The position numbers were made by a program, and so were the translations under genes. From NCBI GenBank assembly GCA_009699565.1, contig WLNX01000128.1:1-5403 (forward strand): DNA of 5,403 bases. The letters run 5' to 3'. Below, piece after piece: positions 1-5,403 of the stretch. Each line of letters begins with the position of its first letter. Position 1 is the first letter of the stretch. Source of the DNA: Actinomycetota bacterium (GTDB taxonomy: Bacteria; Actinomycetota; Thermoleophilia; Solirubrobacterales; Solirubrobacteraceae). Below the pieces are notes generated by a model, which searched no databases, had not been told where the DNA came from, and was given only the letters and a program-made list of their open reading frames with translations.

Positions 1-1
1 G

Positions 2-1627
2 CACTGGCCGGAGGATCAGGAGTGGCTCGATGCGCTCACGCCGAATGACGCCGCACTGCGGGCCACAGGGGTTGAGTTCACAAGGGCGTTCACGGCAACC
101 GCGATGTGCTCTCCGAGCCGCGCCTCTTTCCTGACCGGCACATACCCGTCGCGCCACGGCGTCACGCTGACTCTGACCGAAGGCACTCTCTGGCCCGAGC
201 GCGCGCACACACGCAGCTCGTTGCCGCTGGCCCTAAAGGCCGTCAGCGACGGCGCCGTCAGCAGGGCAAGGATGCTGAAGAGCTCGCTGCGCAGCGTCTT
301 CAAGCTTGGGCCAAAGTCGGGCAACGAGCCTGAACTGCCGCCCGGGATTGAGACCCTCGCGACGATGCTCGGGCGCAGCGGCTACCACGTCGCGCTGCGC
401 GGCAAGTGGCATCTGAGCAAGCCGGCGAACGGCACCAGTTGGACCGCCGACGACGGCGAGCGAATCGAGCGCGACTACGGCTTCAAGGGCTGGGAGCCGC
501 CGGATGCCGGCGGCGACGTCGAGCCCGGCAACTTTGGCGGCGGCGAGGGAGGTCCCGCCAACGGCGGCTGGGACGCCGTCTACATGAGCCAAGTTGAAAG
601 GTTCCTCGCCCAGGAGAACCTGCCGGAGCCGTTCTGCCTTGTCGTCTCGCTGATCAACCCGCATGACGTTCTTGCCTATCCGTCAACCTTCCGCGAGGGC
701 GGCTACCGGCGCGAAGACTTTGCAGATCTCGACATTCCGCTGCCTTCGACGATCGACGAGACGCTCGCCAACAAGCCCGCCGTTCAGGCAATGGCGCTGA
801 TCGGCATGTCGGCCTACCTTGGGCCGCTCGTCAATCGCGATGAACAGCGCGACTACGTCAACTTCTACGCCCACCTGCAGCGAGTCGTCGACCGTCAGGT
901 CGGGCGGCTTCTTGACGCGCTTGGCGATGTCGAAGATCCGAAGTCGCTGCGCTCGCGGACCGTCATCGCACGGACTTCGGATCACGGCGACATGGGGCTC
1001 TCCCACGGCGGGGCACGCCAGAAGATTTTCAACGCATATGAGGAGACGATCCGCGTTCCGCTTGTCGTCTCAAACCCGGTCTGCTTTCCAAAGGCGGCCA
1101 AGACCGACACGCTGGCTTCGCTGATCGACCTGGTCCCAACCTTCCTCGCGATTGGCGGCGCGAAAGCCGAGAGCCAACTTGACGGCTGTGATCTGACGCC
1201 GGTGCTCGCGAGTTTTGCGCGGCCGAGCGAGAAGGCGATCGAGAAGGCCGGCGTCGACTTTGGCCCGCTCGTCGACGGTGACGCCGGCGTAGACGAGGTT
1301 CGCGACCACATCCTCTTTACCTACGACGACCACCAGTCCGGGACCGCCCTCCAGAACGGCGCAGGGCAACCGAACCGCGTGCGCTGCGTGCGCGACGCGC
1401 GCTGGAAGTACGCCGTCTACCTAGACCCGGACGGGGTGAAGTCGCCGGAGTATGAGCTTTACGACCTCAAGAGAGACCCCGACGAGGCGTTCAATCTGGT
1501 TGACACGCGCAGCGGCCGGCCGCGCTCTCCGCGCGCTGCACGTGAGCAGCCGAGGCTGGCGGCGCTGCTCGCCGAGGCCTGCGAAGAGACCGGCATGACC
1601 TCGCCGACGATCCCCGTCGCCGTCTGA
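2..1627 (+). CDS. Sulfatase (Cys-type, alkaline phosphatase superfamily), 5'-truncated by window edge
   Basis: Hydrolyses a sulfate ester (substrate not identifiable here), using a formylglycine made from an active-site cysteine. The frame is open from base 2, so the true start and the N-terminal metal-binding Asp pair lie outside the window. Visible motifs are AMCSPSRASFLTG with the Cys codon at 107-109, a full match to the sulfatase signature; RGKWHLS (398-418), the usual second signature region; NPHD (656-667); and SDHGDMG (977-997), with the Asp-His metal ligands. EETIRVPLVVSNP follows, and the C-terminal ELYDLKRDPDEAFNLVD is typical of sulfatases. The Cys-to-Lys spacing (107 to 404, about 99 residues) is longer than in classical arylsulfatases because of a Lys/Arg/Ser-rich insertion. 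Activity needs a formylglycine-generating enzyme encoded elsewhere. It could be an arylsulfatase or choline-sulfatase relative; the family call is firm, the substrate unknown. Confidence 0.93.
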   Translation, partial: HWPEDQEWLDALTPNDAALRATGVEFTRAFTATAMCSPSRASFLTGTYPSRHGVTLTLTEGTLWPERAHTRSSLPLALKAVSDGAVSRARMLKSSLRSVFKLGPKSGNEPELPPGIETLATMLGRSGYHVALRGKWHLSKPANGTSWTADDGERIERDYGFKGWEPPDAGGDVEPGNFGGGEGGPANGGWDAVYMSQVERFLAQENLPEPFCLVVSLINPHDVLAYPSTFREGGYRREDFADLDIPLPSTIDETLANKPAVQAMALIGMSAYLGPLVNRDEQRDYVNFYAHLQRVVDRQVGRLLDALGDVEDPKSLRSRTVIARTSDHGDMGLSHGGARQKIFNAYEETIRVPLVVSNPVCFPKAAKTDTLASLIDLVPTFLAIGGAKAESQLDGCDLTPVLASFARPSEKAIEKAGVDFGPLVDGDAGVDEVRDHILFTYDDHQSGTALQNGAGQPNRVRCVRDARWKYAVYLDPDGVKSPEYELYDLKRDPDEAFNLVDTRSGRPRSPRAAREQPRLAALLAEACEETGMTSPTIPVAV

Positions 1628-1643
1628 CCTCGGCGCTCGGGGC

Positions 1644-1649
1644 TAATCT
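1644..1649 (+). promoter_or_regulatory. Candidate -10 element (TAATCT) for murB, leaderless type
   Basis: TAATCT fits the TAnnnT -10 consensus and ends 7 bases before the GTG start of murB, so transcription would begin at or beside the start codon. No Shine-Dalgarno sequence lies between it and the GTG. A weak -35-like CTGACC at 1624-1629 sits only 14 bases upstream, which is short. The box falls in the 29-base gap after the sulfatase stop. Inferred from sequence only. Confidence 0.5.
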
Positions 1650-1656
1650 GCTCGGC

Positions 1657-2724
1657 GTGGACCTGATCATCGACGAGGCGCCGCTCGCGCCGCTGACGAC
1701 GCTGCGGATCGGCGGACCTGCGAAACGGCTCTGGACGGTGGAAACCGAACCCGAATTCGTAGCCGCGGTCGAACAGCTCGACCGCGACGGGACTCCGTTC
1801 TTCGTGCTTGCGGGCGGCAGCAACGTCGTGGTCGCCGACGAGGGCTTTGACGGCGTTGTGCTGCACCCGGTCTTTGAAGGAGCGGACCACCAGCGCCGCG
1901 ACGACGGCTCCGTCGCAATCGAAGCGACCGCCGGCGCGGTTTGGGACCTTCTGGTTGAGGCGCTGGTCGATGCCGGCCTTAGCGGCGTGGAGTGCCTGGC
2001 AGGAATACCTGGATCTGTTGGCGCGACGCCGATCCAGAACGTCGGCGCCTACGGTCAGGAAGTCGCACAGACGATCGAAGCCGTGCGCGTCTACAACCGC
2101 GACTCGAAGCAGGTTGAGGAGCTTGCCGGCGACCGCTGCGGCTTTGGCTATCGCTCGAGCAGGCTGAAGGGGGACGCCAGCCTGATTGTTCTCGGCGTCC
2201 GCTTTCTGCTCGAGCAGTCGCCTCTGAGCGCGCCGATCGCATACCGCGAACTGGCGGAGAAGCTGGGCGTGGCGGTGGGAGAGCGCGCTGACTCGGCGGA
2301 TGCTCGCGCAGCAGTGCTTGAGCTGCGCGGCTCGAAGGGGATGGTGCTCGACGAGCATGATCACGACACTTGGAGCGCGGGGTCGTTCTTCACCAACCCG
2401 CTGCTTGACGGTGGGCAGTTCGCGGTGCTTGAAGAGCGCGTCGCCGAGCACTGCGGTGGCGAAAGCAGGGCTCCGCGCTTCGATGCGCCGGACGGAAAGC
2501 TGAAGACGTCGGCCGCGTGGCTGATTGAGCAGGCCGGCTTCGCCAAGGGCGACAGTCGCGGTCAGGTCGGACTCTCCTCAAAGCACACACTGGCGCTAAC
2601 CAACCTCGGAGGGGCAACAGCAGCCGAGCTGATTGCCTTCGCGCACGAGATCGCCACGCGGGTTGAGGAGCTGTTCGCTGTAGAGCTGAGGCCTGAACCG
2701 GCGCTGCTCGGCCTCGAGTGGTGA
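1657..2724 (+). CDS. murB: UDP-N-acetylenolpyruvoylglucosamine reductase (MurB)
   Basis: Cytoplasmic flavoenzyme that uses NADPH to reduce UDP-GlcNAc-enolpyruvate to UDP-MurNAc, the second committed step of peptidoglycan precursor synthesis. At 355 residues it fits the family. TTLRIGGPA (residues 14-22) and AGGSNVVV (52-59) belong to the FAD-binding domain. GIPGSVGATPIQNVGAYG (116-133) is the diagnostic flavin/substrate loop. FGYRSS has Tyr165-Arg166; type I enzymes usually read YRDS here. GSFFTNP supplies the proton-donor Ser243, and Glu347 in the C-terminal RPEP aligns with the catalytic Glu of E. coli MurB. The GTG start is chosen because it places TTLRIGG about 13 residues in, as in relatives, and no other in-frame start fits. 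The gene is apart from any division/cell-wall cluster, which is common in actinomycetes. It converges with the next gene, 4 bases away. Confidence 0.97.
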   Translation: MDLIIDEAPLAPLTTLRIGGPAKRLWTVETEPEFVAAVEQLDRDGTPFFVLAGGSNVVVADEGFDGVVLHPVFEGADHQRRDDGSVAIEATAGAVWDLLVEALVDAGLSGVECLAGIPGSVGATPIQNVGAYGQEVAQTIEAVRVYNRDSKQVEELAGDRCGFGYRSSRLKGDASLIVLGVRFLLEQSPLSAPIAYRELAEKLGVAVGERADSADARAAVLELRGSKGMVLDEHDHDTWSAGSFFTNPLLDGGQFAVLEERVAEHCGGESRAPRFDAPDGKLKTSAAWLIEQAGFAKGDSRGQVGLSSKHTLALTNLGGATAAELIAFAHEIATRVEELFAVELRPEPALLGLEW

Positions 2725-2728
2725 AGGC

Positions 2729-2935
2729 CTAGTTGCCGCTTTCGTTCTCGTCGCGGGCCGTGACGCGAGCCAGGTTTACCTCTTCACCGTCCTTGGTGTC
2801 CGGGTAGACCACGTAGGCCAGGGGCGCGCCGCCGAACCAGGTCGCGTTCTCGCCGTCGCCAACGAAGATCCCCGGGCGAGCGCTGCCGTCCGCCTGCTGA
2901 ACCCAAACCGCTTCGCCTTCTTTGAATAGAGCCAT
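2729..2935 (-). CDS. Small hypothetical protein, 68 residues, possible SH3-like beta fold
   Basis: I do not recognise a named family. The product starts MALFKEGEAVWVQQADGS and is mostly alternating hydrophobic and Gly/Asp turn segments: AVWVQ, PGIFVGDGE, ATWFGG, AYVVYPD, then EEVNLARV and an acidic tail ending ESGN. This pattern suggests a small, soluble, all-beta barrel; there is no signal peptide, membrane segment, Cys pair or coiled coil. The reading looks real because the protein is compositionally balanced, whereas other frames here give Arg-rich strings. It also fills the space between murB and the rpiB promoter region, and a TAAGAT box lies 6 bases before its ATG. It is convergent with murB and divergent from rpiB. 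No function can be assigned; a link to the sugar-phosphate operon is only positional. Confidence 0.68.
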   Translation of the reverse strand: MALFKEGEAVWVQQADGSARPGIFVGDGENATWFGGAPLAYVVYPDTKDGEEVNLARVTARDENESGN

Positions 2936-2941
2936 TCGTGG

Positions 2942-2947
2942 ATCTTA
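2942..2947 (-). promoter_or_regulatory. Candidate -10 element (TAAGAT) for the small minus-strand gene
   Basis: On the minus strand the sequence reads TAAGAT, then six bases (ccacga), then ATG. The spacing suggests a leaderless transcript starting at or next to the ATG at 2935. No Shine-Dalgarno is visible. No TTGACA-like -35 appears at the expected distance; that space is partly taken by the palindrome at 2953-2968. Confidence 0.5.
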
Positions 2948-2952
2948 CGGAT

Positions 2953-2968
2953 CGCGCCGATCGGCGCG
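2953..2968. promoter_or_regulatory. Perfect 16-base palindrome between divergent promoters, candidate operator
   Basis: CGCGCCGATCGGCGCG is its own reverse complement over all 16 bases; the flanking pair 2952/2969 breaks the symmetry. It starts 6 bases beyond the -10 box of the minus-strand gene, within its -10/-35 spacer and -35 region, and lies about 48 bases before the rpiB -10 box. That placement suits a dimeric regulator repressing the small gene or influencing the rpiB operon. It is not followed by a T run, so it is not a typical terminator. Its composition is close to background, so chance remains possible. Confidence 0.35.
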
Positions 2969-3016
2969 CTGCGCGTAGGCGGCGGGCGTGGGATGGCAGC
3001 ACTCTTGAAAACCCTT

Positions 3017-3022
3017 TAGTCT
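3017..3022 (+). promoter_or_regulatory. Candidate -10 element (TAGTCT) for the rpiB-gnd-zwf operon
   Basis: TAGTCT fits TAnnnT and ends 8 bases before the ATG at 3031, giving a predicted leaderless or near-leaderless transcript. No Shine-Dalgarno precedes that ATG, in contrast to gnd and zwf downstream. TTGAAA at 3005-3010 resembles a -35 hexamer but is far too close to pair with this box, and no clear -35 is seen near 2994-2999. Confidence 0.5.
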
Positions 3023-3030
3023 CACGCTCA

Positions 3031-3492
3031 ATGATCTTTGCGGTTGGAGTCGACCACGCGGGAGCACCTCTGCACGAGGTGATAACCGCGACCCTGATTG
3101 AACTCGGTCACGTTGTCGTGGACCTTGGTCAATGCGACGACTACCCCGACATGGCTCTGCAGATGGGTCAGGTCATTGACTCCGGAGAAGCCGAGCGGGG
3201 CGTGCTCGCCTGCGGCTCCGGCGCCGGAATCGCCGTTGCCGCCTCGAAGCTTCCGGGAATCCGCGCGCAGACGATTCATGACACCTACACCGCTCACCAG
3301 GCGGTCGAGCACGACGCCGTCAATGTGCTCTGCGTCGGCGGCCGGGTGATCGGAACTGAAGTCGCACGTGAACTGGTGGCGACCTTTGCTGAAGCGCAAG
3401 TCAGCGACGAGCCCCGCCACCTGAGGCGCCGCGCGAAGGTCGATCTGATGGAACTTGAAGGACTCAACGCCAAATTCGAAGGAGAAAGTTAA
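3031..3492 (+). CDS. rpiB: Ribose-5-phosphate isomerase B (RpiB/LacAB family)
   Basis: Interconverts ribulose 5-phosphate and ribose 5-phosphate in the cytoplasm, linking the pentose phosphate pathway to nucleotide synthesis. The 153-residue product matches the usual length of about 150. VDHAG (Asp8-His9) forms part of the sugar pocket and DDYPD follows at 36-40. CGSGAGIAVAASK (61-73) holds the catalytic-type Cys61 and the phosphate loop, with Ser63 in place of the common Thr and Ser72 in place of the common Asn. HDTYTAHQ (83-90) and EHDAVNVL (93-100, His94) follow. RHLRR (129-133) supplies phosphate-binding basic residues. ATG 3031 is chosen over an in-frame GTG at 2938 because the extra 31 residues would be Arg-rich, unlike the family N-terminus, and would read through the putative promoter. 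LacA/LacB-type isomerase is an alternative, but neighbours gnd and zwf favour RpiB. First gene of the operon. Confidence 0.92.
   Translation: MIFAVGVDHAGAPLHEVITATLIELGHVVVDLGQCDDYPDMALQMGQVIDSGEAERGVLACGSGAGIAVAASKLPGIRAQTIHDTYTAHQAVEHDAVNVLCVGGRVIGTEVARELVATFAEAQVSDEPRHLRRRAKVDLMELEGLNAKFEGES
3479..3484 (+). promoter_or_regulatory. Ribosome binding site for gnd (AAGGAG)
   Basis: AAGGAG lies inside the last codons of rpiB, 7 bases before the gnd ATG. The rpiB stop and gnd start share one base (TAATG at 3490-3494), so termination-reinitiation coupling is likely on top of direct ribosome binding. This strong site confirms the gnd start. Confidence 0.8.
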
Positions 3493-4514
3493 TGCAAATC
3501 GGAATGATCGGCCTCGGCCGGATGGGTGCCAACATGGTCGAGCGACTGATGCTCGACGGTCACGATTGCGTCGTCTTTGATCCCAACAAGGACGCCGTCG
3601 ACGCTCTCGTCGCCACGGGCGCCACCGGAGCCGACTCGGCTGCCGACATGGCCTCCAAGCTCAGTGCCCCCCGCGCGATCTGGCTGATGGTTCCGGCAGG
3701 GATCGTCGATCCGGTACTGGCCGAAGCGGTCGACGCGCTTGACGCGGGCGATCTCGTCATTGACGGCGGAAACAGCTATTACATCGACGACCGTCGCCGT
3801 GCAGCGGAGTTGAAGGAAAAAGGCCTCCACTACGTCGACTGCGGTGTGAGCGGCGGGGTTTGGGGACTGACCGAGGGCTACGGCCTGATGGCTGGTGGTA
3901 CCGACGAAGCGATCGCGATGATTGCGCCGGTGCTCCAGTCGCTGGCTCCGGGTGTTGACTCGGCCCCCCGCACTCCGGGCCGCACCGGTGACCCGACACC
4001 AGCAGAAGAAGGCTGGCTGCACTGCGGCCCGTCAGGTGCCGGCCACTTCGTGAAGATGGTCCACAACGGCATTGAGTACGGGCTGATGGCCTCGTACGCG
4101 GAGGGTCTCAACATCCTCAAGCACGCCAACGTTGGCTCTGGAACCCAGGAGGTCGACGCCGAGACGACGCCGCTTCGCAACCCCGAGCAGTACCAGTACG
4201 ACCTCAACCTGCCCGACGTCGCCGAGGTTTGGCGCCGCGGCACGGTGATCCGTAGCTGGCTGCTTGACCTGATCGCCGACGCACTTGCCGCCGACCATGA
4301 CCTGAGCGGCTTCGCAGGCCGCGTTTCGGACTCCGGCGAAGGCCGCTGGACTGCGCTTGCCGCGATCGACACCGGTACTCCGGCGCCGGTCCTGACGACG
4401 GCGCTCTACGAACGCTTCACCAGCCGCGGCGAGGCCGACTACGCAAACCGACTGCTGTCGGCGATGCGCAACGAATTCGGCGGCCATGACGAGAAGCCGG
4501 CAGGGAGCAAGTAG
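3492..4514 (+). CDS. gnd: 6-phosphogluconate dehydrogenase, decarboxylating (short YqeC-like type, probably NAD+)
   Basis: Oxidatively decarboxylates 6-phosphogluconate to ribulose 5-phosphate and CO2. The N-terminal Rossmann domain has GLGRMG (7-12). VVFDPN places Asp30 at the end of the second beta strand, where NADP+ enzymes usually carry an Asn-Arg-Thr type segment; this suggests NAD+ preference (inference). IDGGNSYY (90-97) includes Asn94, and VSGGVWG (119-125) is the substrate loop. KMVHNGIEYG (188-197) holds catalytic Lys188 and Glu195 plus His191 and Asn192, in the spacing of the animal enzyme. At 340 residues it is the short form, much smaller than the roughly 470-residue E. coli type. 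A Pro/Arg-rich loop near 155-172 appears to be a feature of this subfamily rather than damage. The gene overlaps rpiB and zwf by one base each, so the three are almost certainly co-transcribed. Confidence 0.95.
   Translation: MQIGMIGLGRMGANMVERLMLDGHDCVVFDPNKDAVDALVATGATGADSAADMASKLSAPRAIWLMVPAGIVDPVLAEAVDALDAGDLVIDGGNSYYIDDRRRAAELKEKGLHYVDCGVSGGVWGLTEGYGLMAGGTDEAIAMIAPVLQSLAPGVDSAPRTPGRTGDPTPAEEGWLHCGPSGAGHFVKMVHNGIEYGLMASYAEGLNILKHANVGSGTQEVDAETTPLRNPEQYQYDLNLPDVAEVWRRGTVIRSWLLDLIADALAADHDLSGFAGRVSDSGEGRWTALAAIDTGTPAPVLTTALYERFTSRGEADYANRLLSAMRNEFGGHDEKPAGSK
4502..4507 (+). promoter_or_regulatory. Ribosome binding site for zwf (AGGGAG)
   Basis: AGGGAG lies 6 bases before the GTG at 4514 and supports that start. 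The gnd TAG and zwf GTG share a G (TAGTG, 4512-4516), so translation of zwf is probably coupled to gnd. Confidence 0.65.
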
Positions 4515-5403
4515 TGGCAAAGCCAAAGAAGGGCGACGCGCTGGTTGTATTCGGCGCCACCGGCGACCTCGCCTACAAGCAGATCTTCCCTGCCCTGCAG
4601 CGGATGATCATCGACGGCGAACTCAACGTGCCCGTGATTGGCGTGGCACGCGAGGGCGGCCACGTGGACCTGCTTCGCCAGCGCGCCAAGGAGAGCCTTG
4701 AAGCCAGCGCGGACGGCCTCAACAAGGCGGCTTTCAAGAAGCTCAGCGGGCTGCTGCGATACGCCGGCGGCGAGTACGCCGAGCACAAGACCTTCCTTGA
4801 GCTCAAGGATCAGCTTGGCGGCGCCAAGCGTCCGGTTCACTACCTGGCGATCCCGCCGTCGCTCTTCGGTCCGGTCGTCGGGCACCTCGGTGACGTCGGG
4901 CTTGCCGACGAGGCCCGGGTCGTTGTCGAGAAGCCTTTCGGCCGCGACCTCGCATCTGCGAAGAAGCTGAACGACGACCTTCACGCCGTCTTCCCCGAGG
5001 AGCGGATCTTCCGCATCGACCATTTCCTGGGCAAGACCCCGGTCGAGAACATCCTCTTCTTCCGCTTCGCCAATGCATTCCTCGAGCCGATCTGGAACCG
5101 CGACCACGTTCGTCAGATTCAGATCACGATGGCCGAGGACTTTGGCGTTCAGACGCGCGGAGGTTTCTATGACGCCGTCGGCGCGATTCGCGACGTGATC
5201 GAGAACCATCTCTTCCAAGTGCTGACGCTGGTCGCGATGGATCCGTTCAGCGGTCACGGCGAGGCTGCGCTGCGCGACGAAAAGGCGCGCTTCCTGCGCG
5301 GGGTCAGGACACTTCGCAAGGGCGACGTGGTCCGCGGCCAGTACAGCGGCTACCGAACCACGAAGGGCGTCAATCCCAAGTCCACGGTTGAGACCTACGC
5401 CGC
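4514..5403 (+). CDS. zwf: Glucose-6-phosphate 1-dehydrogenase, divergent form, 3'-truncated by window edge
   Basis: Oxidises glucose 6-phosphate to 6-phosphogluconolactone, the entry step of the oxidative pentose phosphate pathway. The first 296 residues are present; G6PDHs are usually about 450-510. FGATGDLA (13-20) is the dinucleotide-binding loop. VEKPFG carries Lys140, RIDHFLGK (167-174) the Asp169-His170 pair and Lys174, and ENHLFQ the catalytic base His232. Several normally strong positions differ: GDLAYKQ has Gln23 where the Leuconostoc enzyme has substrate-binding Lys21; Phe171 replaces Tyr in RIDHYLGK; Thr follows LGK instead of Glu; and Glu replaces Gln in QNH. The core catalytic residues remain, so it is probably active. 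GTG 4514 is chosen because it places the Gly loop at residue 14, has a ribosome site, and overlaps the gnd stop. A shorter N-terminus is not plausible. Confidence 0.93.
   Translation, partial: MAKPKKGDALVVFGATGDLAYKQIFPALQRMIIDGELNVPVIGVAREGGHVDLLRQRAKESLEASADGLNKAAFKKLSGLLRYAGGEYAEHKTFLELKDQLGGAKRPVHYLAIPPSLFGPVVGHLGDVGLADEARVVVEKPFGRDLASAKKLNDDLHAVFPEERIFRIDHFLGKTPVENILFFRFANAFLEPIWNRDHVRQIQITMAEDFGVQTRGGFYDAVGAIRDVIENHLFQVLTLVAMDPFSGHGEAALRDEKARFLRGVRTLRKGDVVRGQYSGYRTTKGVNPKSTVETYA

Noticed and set aside
1459..2451. Long minus-strand open frame of 330 codons opposite the sulfatase end and murB
   Set aside because: It lies antisense to clearly conserved genes, its product is rich in Arg/Ala/His without any recognisable motif, and long antisense frames are expected in high-GC DNA.
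2688..2715. Inverted repeat GAGGCC / GGCCTC near the end of murB as a terminator
   Set aside because: The stem is only six pairs with a 16-base loop, lies inside the conserved C-terminal coding region, and has no T tract.
3005..3010. TTGAAA as the -35 element of the rpiB promoter
   Set aside because: It is only 6 bases from the TAGTCT box. The canonical spacing of about 17 bases would put the -10 over the start codon, where no TAnnnT is found.
2938..3030. N-terminal extension of rpiB from an in-frame GTG
   Set aside because: The 31 added residues are Arg-rich and unlike any RpiB N-terminus, and the stretch contains the palindrome and the predicted -10 box. Translation from ATG 3031 begins right at the conserved first strand.
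3955..4010. Pro/Arg-rich loop in gnd as a frameshift or foreign insertion
   Set aside because: The frame is intact on both sides, base composition is unchanged, and similar loops before the CGPSGAGHF motif are, to my knowledge, normal in this short 6PGDH subfamily.
4439..5257. Long minus-strand open frame of 272 codons opposite zwf
   Set aside because: It mirrors the codon pattern of zwf and shows no family motif. The plus strand encodes unmistakable G6PDH motifs.
1..5403. Mobile element, CRISPR array, tRNA or other RNA gene
   Set aside because: Nearly all sequence is accounted for by protein genes. I saw no direct repeat array, transposase motif, terminal inverted repeats or cloverleaf-like sequence.

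Overview
The window is a dense, high-GC stretch (low-to-mid 60s % GC by eye). It carries five recognisable protein genes and one small uncharacterised gene. Three things suggest a high-GC actinomycete-type bacterium, possibly of the Thermoleophilia/Solirubrobacterales kind: the codon use, the actinobacterial look of MurB (GSFFTNP, C-terminal PEP motif), and start sites that look leaderless. The lineage is an inference; no rRNA or other lineage marker is present.

Layout, left to right. Positions 2-1627 (+) hold the C-terminal part of a Cys-type sulfatase whose start lies outside the window. After 29 bases comes murB (1657-2724, +), the FAD-dependent reductase of peptidoglycan precursor synthesis. 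Convergent with it, only 4 bases away, is a 68-residue hypothetical gene (2729-2935, -). A 95-base divergent intergenic region (2936-3030) holds a perfect 16-base palindrome and candidate -10 elements on both strands. The rest is a pentose-phosphate operon on the + strand: rpiB (3031-3492), gnd (3492-4514) and zwf (4514 to beyond the window end). Each stop codon overlaps the next start by one base (TAATG, TAGTG).

Functionally, zwf oxidises glucose 6-phosphate, gnd decarboxylates 6-phosphogluconate to ribulose 5-phosphate, and rpiB interconverts that with ribose 5-phosphate. The operon thus covers the oxidative branch plus one isomerase; 6-phosphogluconolactonase is not seen in the window. The sulfatase and murB have no evident link to it.

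Points worth a second look: the three genes that begin transcription units each have a TAnnnT box 6-8 bases before the start codon and no Shine-Dalgarno, whereas the internal operon genes have one. The G6PDH is a divergent form with several changed substrate-pocket positions. The 6PGDH carries an acidic residue typical of NAD+ preference. No RNA genes, CRISPR arrays, insertion sequences or convincing terminators were seen, and the window looks chromosomal and ordinary rather than mobile.
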